Of a stretch of DNA of 64,000 nt, positions 1 to 7,136 are shown piece after piece. Origin of the DNA: JAUASW01 sp036880965 (GTDB lineage Bacteria > Pseudomonadota > Gammaproteobacteria > Burkholderiales > Burkholderiaceae_C); the NCBI RefSeq assembly GCF_036880965.1, contig NZ_JBAJMV010000004.1, forward strand, positions 372,001 to 436,000, read 5' to 3'. Under the pieces are notes generated by a model. It searched no databases and was not told where the DNA came from. It saw only the letters and a list, made by a program, of their open reading frames with translations. Within the stretch, counting starts at the first letter, position 1, and each line of letters opens with the position of its first letter. The translations under genes and the position numbers were made by a program.

Positions 1-1
1 G

Positions 2-694
2 GCCCGCATGGACCCGTCACGGCCCACCCGCTTGATCGCCTACGCTCTGCCCAACGGCAACAGCATCGAGCAGACCCTGGGCGCCAGGCTGCAGCCGGGC
101 ATGGACTGGCACTACGACATCCAGCACATAGGCGCCCAGGCGCGCCGGCTGCGCGAGCTCAATGCCCGCGAGAACCTGGTGCTGGTGCTGATGGAAGCCG
201 AAGGCCGCTCCTGGCCGGCCTGGCGGCGCGCGCATGCGGACGCCAATGCACGCATCGCACAGCTGATGGCCCGCCTGGCCGCGCCGCTGCCAGGCCGGGT
301 GAGCATCGATCTGATGGCGCACAGCGGTGGCGGCGGCCTGATCTTCGGGCTGATGGAGCAGGGGCAGATACCCGCGTCCGTCGAGCGCATCGCCCTGATC
401 GACGCCAACTACAACTTCGAGGCCGCGGCCGGCCATGGCCAGCGCCTGCTCGACTGGTTGAACGGCGATGCCGAGCGTCGGCTGATCGTGTTGGCCTACG
501 ATGATCGCAAGATCGCACTGGACGGGAAGCCCGTGGTTGGGCCCACCGGCGGCACCTGGCGCGCCTCGCACCGCATGCTGGAGTTCTTCTCGCCGCGACT
601 CGCCATGCAGCGCGAGGAAGATGCCGACTGGCTGCGCCTGAACACCGCCGACCGCCGCCTCGCCTTCTTCCTGCACAAGAACCCCGAGAACTAG
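2..694 (+). CDS. Partial hydrolase-like protein, ended early by an amber codon
   Basis: The frame is open from the window edge, so the true start is probably upstream; the ATG at 8 is internal-looking because no ribosome site or signal sequence precedes it. The protein has an alpha/beta-hydrolase flavour: an early segment PNGNSIEQT, then a strand followed by AHSGGGG near residue 105-111, the place where a nucleophile elbow would sit. I cannot name the catalytic set or substrate. The reading ends at TAG (692-694), yet the same frame stays open for 44 more sense codons to a TGA at 827-829, with protein-like sequence (see the next entry). The family assignment is tentative; the interruption is plainly visible. 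It may be a pseudogene, a recent point mutation or a base-call error. Confidence 0.6.
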   Translation, partial: ARMDPSRPTRLIAYALPNGNSIEQTLGARLQPGMDWHYDIQHIGAQARRLRELNARENLVLVLMEAEGRSWPAWRRAHADANARIAQLMARLAAPLPGRVSIDLMAHSGGGGLIFGLMEQGQIPASVERIALIDANYNFEAAAGHGQRLLDWLNGDAERRLIVLAYDDRKIALDGKPVVGPTGGTWRASHRMLEFFSPRLAMQREEDADWLRLNTADRRLAFFLHKNPEN

Positions 695-829
695 ATCCTT
701 CACACCCGCCTGGTCGGCGAGATGAACGGGCTGCTGCATGCGGCCTCGCTGGGCCGGCCGGAAGAAGGCAGCTGGGGGCGCTTGGGCGGACCGCGGGCCT
801 TCGAGACCTGGGTGCAGCCCAACCCCTGA
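695..829 (+). other. In-frame C-terminal remnant beyond the amber codon
   Basis: Forty-four sense codons continue in exactly the same frame as the preceding gene and close with TGA at 827-829. The translation starts ILHTRLVGEMNGLLHA and ends in FETWVQPNP, and reads as the natural C-terminus of the upstream protein (the junction would be NPEN-x-ILHT). A single A-to-T change of a lysine AAG codon would create the TAG. No independent start codon with a ribosome site serves this segment. It is best read as the severed tail of the preceding gene. Confidence 0.6.
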
Positions 830-912
830 CTTGCAATTGGATACATCCCCTCCCGCACAAGCCTATAGGCTCAGGCGCATCGTCATCACGCCAGCTTGTG
901 GGAATCAGGGAG

Positions 913-1296
913 ATGAAGGCGCTAGCGAGAATCTGGGCACCTGCAGCCATGGCTCTGGCCTTGGCGGGCTGCGCGAGCACGCCGACGACAGACCCGGCAA
1001 CTTCGATACAGAAGGCGACGCCAACGTCGTCACAGCAACAGGTAGACGCGTCCCGCCAGGCCGAGTTCGACAAGAGCCTGGCCGCCTGGCGCGGCGCACC
1101 GGTACAGGAACTGCGCGCCAAGCTGGGCGCGCCGTCGGCCGTGCATGCGCAGCGAGACGGCTCCAGCATCTACGTCTACACCAAGTCAGCCAAGCTGGCC
1201 GGTGCCAACGGGCCGGTCGATTTCCAGTGCGTGGTTCGCTATCTGATCGATGGCCGCAGCCAGCGGGTCAGCGGCATGGAAGTCGAGGGCTGCTGA
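913..1296 (+). CDS. Small outer-membrane-type lipoprotein, function unknown
   Basis: This encodes 127 residues from the ATG at 913; a GTG at 898 in the same frame would add five. The N-terminus is a lipoprotein signal peptide with lipobox LAGC (Cys about residue 20), so the mature protein should be lipidated. After a Thr/Ser/Gln-rich linker come a helix around FDKSLAAWRG and the segment VQELRAKLGAP. This resembles the small SmpA/BamE-like repeats in which a 'pathway through a Leu-Gly-x-Pro' helix precedes a beta hairpin ending in two cysteines (FQCVV and the terminal Cys). The two late Cys could form a disulfide. It converges on chrA with 12 bp between stops. The lipoprotein call is firm; the fold is a guess. 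Confidence 0.75.
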   Translation: MKALARIWAPAAMALALAGCASTPTTDPATSIQKATPTSSQQQVDASRQAEFDKSLAAWRGAPVQELRAKLGAPSAVHAQRDGSSIYVYTKSAKLAGANGPVDFQCVVRYLIDGRSQRVSGMEVEGC

Positions 1297-1308
1297 GGAC
1301 TTCCTCGA

Positions 1309-2637
1309 TCACAGCAGTTGTTGCAGCGCCAGGCCGGCCAGGCCTGAGCCCAGCACCACCTGGATCACGCCGCGCTTGAAGCGGAACAGCGCCAGCGCAG
1401 CGGCCAGCCCGATGGCTGCCGCGCCCCATTCAAAACGCCCGCCCAGGCCCTGCGGCCACAGCACGTGGTACGCAAAGAACAGCGCCAGGTTCAGGATGAC
1501 GCCGACCACGGCTGCGGTGATGGCCGTCAAGGGCGCGGTGAACTGCAGCTTCCCGTGCGTGCTCTCGATGAAGGGGCCGCCCAGCAGGATGAAGTAGAAG
1601 GACGGCAGGAAGGTGAAGAAGGTGACCACGCTGGCCGCCACCGCGCCGGCCAGCAGCAAGGACTCGGGGCCGAACAAGGCCTTGCTCCAGCCGCCGACGA
1701 AACCGACAAAGGACACGACCATGATCAGCGGCCCCGGCGTGGTTTCGCCCAAGGCCAGGCCGTCGATCATCTGCGGCGCCGTGACCCAACCGAACTGCTC
1801 GACCGCGCCCTGGTAGACATAAGGCAGCACGGCATAGGCGCCGCCAAAGGTCAGCAAGGCGGCCTTGGTAAAGAACCAGGCCATCTGCGTCAGAACCGCA
1901 TCCCAGCCGCAGGCCAGGGTCAGGACGCCGAACGCTGCGCCCCAGAGCCCCGCGAAGACGATCACCACCCGGCGAACGCGCGCCCAGCTGAAGCGCGCAT
2001 GGGCCGGCGTGGGCGTGTCGTCGTCGATCACCGCCGGCCCGCAGCTGGCCTTGGCAGCGCCATGCCCGCCACCGCCGCGAAAGACCTCGGGCCTCCATCG
2101 GCCGCCGAAGAAGCCGAGCAGGCCCGCGAGCAGCACGATCAAGGGGAATGGCACGTGCCAGGTAAAGATGGCCACGAAGGAAGCCGCCGCCATCGCCCAC
2201 AGCCAGGCGTTCTTCAAGGCCCGTGAGCCAATGCGCCATGCCGCATGCAGGACCAGGGCCGTCACCGCCGGCTTGAGCCCAAAGAAGATGCCAGCGATCA
2301 CCGGCACCTGGCCCCAGGCCATGTAGACCCAGGACAGCGCGATCAGGATGAACAGCGAGGGCAGGACGAACAGCACGCCGGCCACGATGCCGCCCCAAGT
2401 GCGGTGCATCAGCCAGCCGATGTAGGTGGCCAGCTGCTGCGCCTCCGGGCCGGGCAGGACCATGCAGTAGTTCAGGGCATGGAGAAAGCGGTTCTCCGAG
2501 ATCCAGCGGCGGCGCTCGACCAGTTCCTCGTGCATCACGGCGATCTGGCCGGCCGGCCCGCCAAAGCTGATGAAGCCGAGCTTGAGCCAGAAGCGAAGCG
2601 CTTGGGCGCGGCTGGGGCCGCTGGGTCGTCCATCCAT
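1309..2637 (-). CDS. chrA: Chromate transporter ChrA
   Basis: This is a membrane protein of the CHR family, which exports chromate across the inner membrane. It is a long-chain (two-domain) form. The N-terminal half carries the family hallmarks FWLKLGFISFGGPAGQ and NYCMVLPGPEAQQLA, and the second half repeats the signature as TKAALLTFGGAYAVLPYV and LGETTPGPL. There are about ten hydrophobic segments. The central linker (about residues 200-220) is cytoplasmic-looking and rich in Gly/His. I chose the ATG at 2637 because it leaves 442 residues starting just before the first conserved block; the open frame reaches 2700 but the extra residues are Arg/Ser-rich and unlike the family. No chromate regulator (ChrB or ChrF) lies beside it. 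Confidence 0.9.
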   Translation of the reverse strand: MDGRPSGPSRAQALRFWLKLGFISFGGPAGQIAVMHEELVERRRWISENRFLHALNYCMVLPGPEAQQLATYIGWLMHRTWGGIVAGVLFVLPSLFILIALSWVYMAWGQVPVIAGIFFGLKPAVTALVLHAAWRIGSRALKNAWLWAMAAASFVAIFTWHVPFPLIVLLAGLLGFFGGRWRPEVFRGGGGHGAAKASCGPAVIDDDTPTPAHARFSWARVRRVVIVFAGLWGAAFGVLTLACGWDAVLTQMAWFFTKAALLTFGGAYAVLPYVYQGAVEQFGWVTAPQMIDGLALGETTPGPLIMVVSFVGFVGGWSKALFGPESLLLAGAVAASVVTFFTFLPSFYFILLGGPFIESTHGKLQFTAPLTAITAAVVGVILNLALFFAYHVLWPQGLGGRFEWGAAAIGLAAALALFRFKRGVIQVVLGSGLAGLALQQLL

Positions 2638-2718
2638 GGCGCGGCTGGGAACGGAGGAAGGGGACCGCGAATATCTCATGCCCGAGGCAGACGGCTGCAC
2701 GGACCCGGCCCGTGCGGC

Positions 2719-3131
2719 TCAGGCAGGCACAGGCACGGGCCTCCAGCACAGGCGCGCGCCAAGCTCGCTAAGGGCGAGCACGCCACCGATCTGGGTCAGC
2801 CAAGCCAGGGCCAGGTAGTCGGCCAGATAGCCCGTGGGCAGGCGCAATACCAGACCGTCCGCGAGGCAGCGGGCGGCTTCAGGCAATTCGCGGTACAGGC
2901 CTTGGCGGCGGGTCTCGCCAGCGCGCGCGAGGCGCGGAATCACTGGCCGGCCGCCTTGCCGGACCACAGCAGACTGCGACGGTGCACGACAGACGGCATC
3001 AACCCGGCCTGCAACTCAGCACCCGGCGGGGCTGGCACGGGCCGCAGCGGGCCTATGTCTCGGGCCATCGGCCATGCGGGTATGGCATCGCCGCTCAGCA
3101 GTCGGTCCTTGAATTTTTGAGGTTTGGTCAT
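2719..3131 (-). pseudogene. Hypothetical protein, probably split by a frameshift
   Basis: Two overlapping minus-strand frames together look like one protein. The upstream part runs from ATG 3131 (MTKPQKFKDRLLSG) to a TGA at 2940, ending LLWSGKAAGQ. The downstream part continues in another frame from about 2955 as PVIPRLARAGETRRQG and ends RPVPVPA at 2719. Joining them near 2940-2960 gives about 137 residues with a Leu/Ala-rich, partly amphipathic C-terminal half (DYLALAWLTQIGGVLAL). I do not recognise a family. It follows DUF2789 on the same strand, about 80 bp downstream. It could also be two spurious frames in high-GC sequence. Confidence 0.3.
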
Positions 3132-3209
3132 CAGGTGGCGGTGAAAGGCCCAGCATGTCATTGCACCGGAGTCACGTATGTGCGCTGGCATACGGCGGCC
3201 GCGCTCGAC

Positions 3210-3443
3210 TCAGGCGCTCAGCGCCCGATTCAGTTCCTCGATTGCCCCCACCCACACCGCATCACGCGCCATGCCCTCGCGCAGGAACTGGGCCTGGTGC
3301 TCATCCCAGAACGCGGCATCGCACAGCAACTGGCCCGCCGGCAAAGGCCGGTGCTCGCGGATGAAGTGGTCCATTTCGGCCGGCGAATCGGGCAAACCCA
3401 GTTGCTGAAACAACTCGGCGCCGGTGTAGAACGATGCTTCCAT
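3210..3443 (-). CDS. DUF2789 family protein
   Basis: This small protein of 77 residues is of unknown function. It matches the DUF2789 pattern seen in many Beta- and Gammaproteobacteria: an N-terminal LFQQLGLPDS block, the central HFIREHRPLPAGQLLCDAAFW and the closing helix QAQFLREGMARDAVWVGAIEEL. The ATG at 3443 is preceded by AAAGGA eight bases upstream, better than the alternative start 33 bases earlier, which lies inside the fumC end. It sits 29 bp behind fumC on the same strand and is probably co-transcribed with it. No signal peptide or membrane segment is visible, so it should be cytoplasmic. Confidence 0.8.
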   Translation of the reverse strand: MEASFYTGAELFQQLGLPDSPAEMDHFIREHRPLPAGQLLCDAAFWDEHQAQFLREGMARDAVWVGAIEELNRALSA

Positions 3444-3472
3444 GGGGATTCCTTTCAAGGCACTGCAGGCAT

Positions 3473-4861
3473 TCACTGCGGTCGCAGCATCAGCCGCGCA
3501 TCGACCCAGCGATCAAACTCGTCGGCACTGACGCCGCCCACGCTGAGCGCCGCCTCGCGCAGGCTGCTGCCGTTGGCATGCGCATGCTTGGCTATCAGTG
3601 CCGCGCGGTCGTAGCCGATGTGCGGGGTCAGCGCGGTCACCAGCATCAGCGAGCTCTCTAGCAAGGCCTGAACGCGCGCAGCGTCGACTTCTATGCCTTC
3701 GACACAATGCTCGCGGAAGCTGTTCATCGCGTCGCCCAGCAGGCGCAGGCTGTCCAGCAGGTTGGCGGCAATCAAGGGCTTGTAGACATTGAGCTCGAAC
3801 TGGCCCTGACTGGCCGCAAGAGACACGGCCAGGTCATGGCCCATCACCTGGATACAGACCATGGTCAGCGCCTCGACCTGGGTCGGATTGACCTTGCCCG
3901 GCATGATGGAGCTGCCCGGCTCATTGGCCGGCAGGCGCAGCTCGCCCAAGCCCGCGCGCGGGCCACTGCCCATCAGGCGGATGTCGTTGGCGATCTTGGT
4001 CAGGGCGACGGCCAGGGTCTTGAGCCCGCCATGCAGGGCCACCAGAGGCTCGTGGCCGGCCATGGCCGCGAACAGATTGTCGGCCACCTTGAAGGGATGA
4101 CCCAGGCGCTGGGCCAGCTTGTGCGCCGCGCGAGCCGCGAACTCGGGATGGGTGTTGAGCCCCGTGCCCACGGCCGTGCCGCCGATGGCCAGGGAATGCA
4201 CGGCCGGCAGCGCGTGGCGCAGCGATTGCTCGGCAATGCTCAGCTGGGCCGCATAGCCTCCGAACTCCTGGCCCAGGGTCACCGGCGTGGCGTCCTGCAG
4301 GTGGGTGCGGCCCATCTTGATCGTGCCGGCAAAGGCTTGCGCCTTGGCCTGCAGCGCGGCGCGCAGATCGGCCAGCGCGGCCAGCAGCGGCGTGCTCGCC
4401 AGCACGGCGGCCACATGCATGGCCGTGGGGAAGATGTCGTTGGACGACTGGCCGAGGTTGACCTCGTCGTTGGGATGCACGCTGCGCTGCGAACCGAGGC
4501 CGCCGCCCAGGGCCTGCGAGGCCAGGCTGGCGATCACCTCGTTCACGTTCATGTGGCTTTGCGTGCCCGAGCCGGTCTGCCAGACCGAGAGCGGGAACTG
4601 AGCGTCGAACTCGCCGGCCGCCACGCGCGCCGCCACCGCCGCAATCACCTCGGCCTTGACCGGATCCAGGAGGCCCAGCTCGCCGTTGGTCTCGGCGGCG
4701 GCCCGCTTGATCTCGGCCAGCGCATGGATGAGGGCCAGCGGCATGGTCTGCTCGCCGATGGCAAAGAAGCGCCGGCTGCGCTCGGTCTGCGCGGCCCACA
4801 GGGCATTTCCGGAGACCTCGATGCGGCCGAAGCTGTCGGTTTCGATACGGGTGGCTGACAT
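3473..4861 (-). CDS. fumC: Class II fumarate hydratase
   Basis: FumC interconverts fumarate and L-malate in the TCA cycle as an oxygen-stable, iron-independent homotetramer. The 462 residues match the usual length. Family landmarks are all present: the early WQTGSGTQSHMNVNEV segment that forms the substrate site, the MGRTHLQDATPVTLGQE block with the catalytic histidine of class II enzymes, and the superfamily signature GSSIMPGKVNP near residue 317. The signature loop carries the catalytic serine. The gene follows DUF1003 by 42 bp and precedes DUF2789 by 29 bp, all on the minus strand, so it may be the middle of an operon that begins near 5932. Confidence 0.96.
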   Translation of the reverse strand: MSATRIETDSFGRIEVSGNALWAAQTERSRRFFAIGEQTMPLALIHALAEIKRAAAETNGELGLLDPVKAEVIAAVAARVAAGEFDAQFPLSVWQTGSGTQSHMNVNEVIASLASQALGGGLGSQRSVHPNDEVNLGQSSNDIFPTAMHVAAVLASTPLLAALADLRAALQAKAQAFAGTIKMGRTHLQDATPVTLGQEFGGYAAQLSIAEQSLRHALPAVHSLAIGGTAVGTGLNTHPEFAARAAHKLAQRLGHPFKVADNLFAAMAGHEPLVALHGGLKTLAVALTKIANDIRLMGSGPRAGLGELRLPANEPGSSIMPGKVNPTQVEALTMVCIQVMGHDLAVSLAASQGQFELNVYKPLIAANLLDSLRLLGDAMNSFREHCVEGIEVDAARVQALLESSLMLVTALTPHIGYDRAALIAKHAHANGSSLREAALSVGGVSADEFDRWVDARLMLRPQ

Positions 4862-4903
4862 GGGGCTGGTTCGGTAGTCACGGTCGGGGCTAGTTTGAAC
4901 CCG

Positions 4904-5485
4904 CTAGCGCCAGGCCGCCAGGCCAGGCACTCGGCCGGCCTGGCCCGTCGCCTGCAATCCGGCCAGCAGCTCCAGCTGCTCCTTCTGCATGGCCAGCAGC
5001 TCAAGCCATTGCTGCTCGCGCAACTGGTCGAGCTTGTCGTGCAGCAGCATGATCTCCAGCTCGGCCTTCAGATTGACTTCGTAGTCGTGCTCGGCGCTCT
5101 GCCGGTCCTTCTCGGACTGGCGGTTCTGCGACATCAGGATGATGGGCGCCTGCACCGCCGCCAGCATCGACAGGAAGAGGTTGAGCAGGATGTAGGGATA
5201 GGGGTCGAAGCTCTTGCCCTGTCGCGCCACCAGCCACGCATTCAACCCGACCCAGGCAAGCAGGGTCGCGGCAAACAGGCCCACAAAGGTCCAGGATCCG
5301 CCGAAGGAAGCCACTGCATCGGCAGCCCTTTGGCCTCTTGTCGGCGCCGGTTCCGGCTGGCCCAGGTTGCGGGCGATCTGCTTGCGCGTGGCGATGTGCC
5401 GTGCCACCTTCTGCGCCGCCTGCGGCAGGCTCTCATAGGGTGCGCCCATCAGCGCGGCAGCAATGTCGGTGGGCTTGCGGCTCAT
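4904..5485 (-). CDS. DUF1003 inner membrane protein
   Basis: This protein of 193 residues has the DUF1003 core: a Trp-rich first membrane helix after FGGSWTFVG, a short loop ending FDPYPYILLN, then a second helix LFLSMLAAVQAPIILMSQNRQ followed by a charged EKDRQSAEHDYEVNLKAELEIMLLH helix. The C-terminal part is a long Glu/Gln/Leu coiled-coil-like helix. The N-terminal 55 residues (TPDIAAALMG-like start and RQIARNLGQ) are cytoplasmic. Function of the family is unknown. The gene starts 9 bp after the stop of the secreted protein at 5495 and is likely translated from the same message. Confidence 0.85.
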   Translation of the reverse strand: MSRKPTDIAAALMGAPYESLPQAAQKVARHIATRKQIARNLGQPEPAPTRGQRAADAVASFGGSWTFVGLFAATLLAWVGLNAWLVARQGKSFDPYPYILLNLFLSMLAAVQAPIILMSQNRQSEKDRQSAEHDYEVNLKAELEIMLLHDKLDQLREQQWLELLAMQKEQLELLAGLQATGQAGRVPGLAAWR

Positions 5486-5494
5486 CGCGGCTCG

Positions 5495-5932
5495 CTAGCC
5501 GGGACCCGGGCCGGAGGCGGGCGCCTTGGGCGGCGCTGCTGCCGGCTCTCGTGTCACCAGCTCACGATAGATGCCACCGCTGTTCACGTCTCCTGTGGTG
5601 CTGCCCTGGCCGCGCATGCGGGCCTCGCAATCGCGGCGCTCATCCTTCGGCAGCGGCAGGCAGCGGCGCAGGGCATTGCGCAGGTAGGTCTCGGCCTTGG
5701 CCTGGCTGAGCCCGCCGTGCAGAGCCTCCTGATAGGCCGCATCGGCCTCGCGCAAGCAGGTCACCCGCGGCTGCGGGCTGTTGCCGCTGGTGCAGACGGC
5801 GCGCTCGCGCCTGTGCAGGGCTTGCATCTCTGCCAGGGTGTCGGCGGACGCTGGAATCGCCGCGGCAATGCAGAGCAGCAGCGGCAAGCAGCGCAGGGCT
5901 GTGCGTGCGCCTGGTTTGGTTTGGGACGACAT
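5495..5932 (-). CDS. Secreted hypothetical protein
   Basis: This encodes 145 residues with a clear Sec signal peptide (hydrophobic LPLLLCIAAAIPASA, likely cut after ASA near residue 30). The mature part is Arg/Glu-rich and alpha-helical, with four cysteines (VCTSGN, VTCLRE, RRCLPL, RDCEAR) spaced so that two disulfides are plausible. The C-terminus is a disordered Pro/Ala tail. The spacing of AAYQEAL and CEARMRGQG motifs is common to small Burkholderiales periplasmic proteins annotated only as hypothetical. The ATG at 5932 has a GGAGG ribosome site eight bases upstream. It is the first gene of the minus-strand set ending at 3210. Confidence 0.75.
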   Translation of the reverse strand: MSSQTKPGARTALRCLPLLLCIAAAIPASADTLAEMQALHRRERAVCTSGNSPQPRVTCLREADAAYQEALHGGLSQAKAETYLRNALRRCLPLPKDERRDCEARMRGQGSTTGDVNSGGIYRELVTREPAAAPPKAPASGPGPG

Positions 5933-6317
5933 GCGGACCTCCGGTCTGGCACCATGCGGTGATGGGCATGGCTGCTTTTAGAACGGTGGCAAGCGGCGGT
6001 CTGTTCGCCAGCGAACCGATAGCGGCTCCGTCGACGCCTATGGTGACCCCACTCGGTGCCGGCTCCAATGCGAGCCCCACAGCCACCCGCATGGGAGCTT
6101 GGGCCCCGGCGGTGCCGAGTCCACCGGAGACGGCCATGATCCATGTGCACGATCGAGATCCCGATGCTTCGCGCCCCCATGCCGACTTGCCGGCCCGCCG
6201 GGAGCACGCTGAGCCGGCGGACAAGCATGAGACGTCACCACCTGTGTTCGTCATCGCACCGACATGCACCGGCACCGACGCTAGCGTGAGCACCGACAGG
6301 TCCAACCAAGGAATCCC
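5933..6317. other. 385-bp divergent intergenic region
   Basis: This stretch separates the minus-strand secreted protein from the plus-strand collagen-like lipoprotein and must hold both promoters. An open plus frame covers it (5905-6321), but its translation is compositionally random (Pro/Thr/Ala-rich without hydrophobic core) and its start lies inside the divergent gene. I see no convincing palindrome or sigma-70 box. The only clear signal is an AGGA ribosome site just before the ATG at 6318. Confidence 0.5.
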
Positions 6318-6527
6318 ATGAAACTCATGCAAACGCTAGCCCTATTGTTCGGTGGCCTGAGCCTGCTCGGCTGCGAGCGCCCAGTCCCACCCGCACCGGT
6401 CGTAGTGATGGTGCCTGGCCCGGCCGGCTCCGCAGGCGCTGATGGCCAGAAGGGCGAGACCGGCAAGCCTGGTGACAACACGACCATCGTCGTGCTGCCG
6501 CCGCCCGCATCAGGCCCGACGCAGTGA
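6318..6527 (+). CDS. Tiny lipoprotein with a collagen-like Gly-X-Y run
   Basis: This encodes 69 residues. Residues 1-19 form a lipoprotein signal peptide with lipobox LLGC (Cys19). After a Pro/Val linker come seven uninterrupted Gly-X-Y triplets (residues 34-54, from GPAGSAGAD to GKPGDN), then a Val/Leu/Pro tail (TTIVVLPPP). Collagen-like triplets can form a trimeric stalk, but seven is short, so trimerisation is not assured. An AGGA ribosome site precedes the ATG. The stop overlaps the possible GTG start of the next gene, and the ATG of that gene follows 32 bp later, so the two are probably co-transcribed. Confidence 0.8.
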   Translation: MKLMQTLALLFGGLSLLGCERPVPPAPVVVMVPGPAGSAGADGQKGETGKPGDNTTIVVLPPPASGPTQ

Positions 6528-6559
6528 ACGCGCCCAACCACACCGAAACGGAAACCACC

Positions 6560-6985
6560 ATGAACTACGAGGACCGCGACACCTTCGGCATCTACAAGAT
6601 CAACAAGCTGCAAAGCCTCGGGCCCACAACCCACCATGGCCCGGGCCCCCATCTGATGGGCGCCAACACCCTGATCGGCAACGAGGTCTACAACAAGGAT
6701 GCCGAGAACCTCGGGGACATCAAGGAGATCATGCTGGACATGCGCAACGGTCGCGTCAGCTATGCGGTACTGTCTTTTGGCGGCGTGCTAGGCCTGGGCG
6801 AGAAGCTCTTCGCCGTCCCCTGGTCAGCGCTGCGCCTGGACACGGTGCGCAAGTGCTTTGTACTTCATGTCAGCAAGGACAGGCTGCGGACCGCGCCGGG
6901 CTTCGACAAGAACAAGTGGCCCGACATGGCAGACCGTGAATGGGAGATGGGCATCCACGCCTACTACGGCACCAAGTTCGAGTAG
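6560..6985 (+). CDS. PRC-barrel domain protein
   Basis: This encodes 141 residues from ATG 6560. The central part is a PRC-barrel: LMGANTLIGNEVYNKDAENLGDIKEIMLDMRNG-like strands followed by VSYAVLSFGGVLGLGEKLFAVPW. That order (a 'name the state, link to a regulatory strand, gain a small barrel') is typical of stand-alone PRC proteins seen in stress gene clusters; the family also occurs in photosynthetic reaction centre subunit H and RimM. No signal peptide or membrane helix is visible. An upstream GTG at 6524 in frame overlaps the previous gene and has no better ribosome site. Molecular role unknown. Confidence 0.85.
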   Translation: MNYEDRDTFGIYKINKLQSLGPTTHHGPGPHLMGANTLIGNEVYNKDAENLGDIKEIMLDMRNGRVSYAVLSFGGVLGLGEKLFAVPWSALRLDTVRKCFVLHVSKDRLRTAPGFDKNKWPDMADREWEMGIHAYYGTKFE

Positions 6986-7136
6986 GTGAGGCGGCAGCCC
7001 GGGCCGCGTGGTGATCCGGGCATCGCAGGCCGTCATGGGCCTGCGTGGAAATTTGCTTGCTCCCTCTCGGGCTCATGGTCGGTGCGTTTGTCTCGGACAC
7101 AATCCACCGCTCCATGACAGGCCTGAGAGGCGTTTT

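Noticed and set aside
5905..6321. 138-codon plus-strand frame across the intergenic region
   Set aside because: It starts inside the divergent gene, and has random Pro/Thr/Ala composition and no ribosome site.
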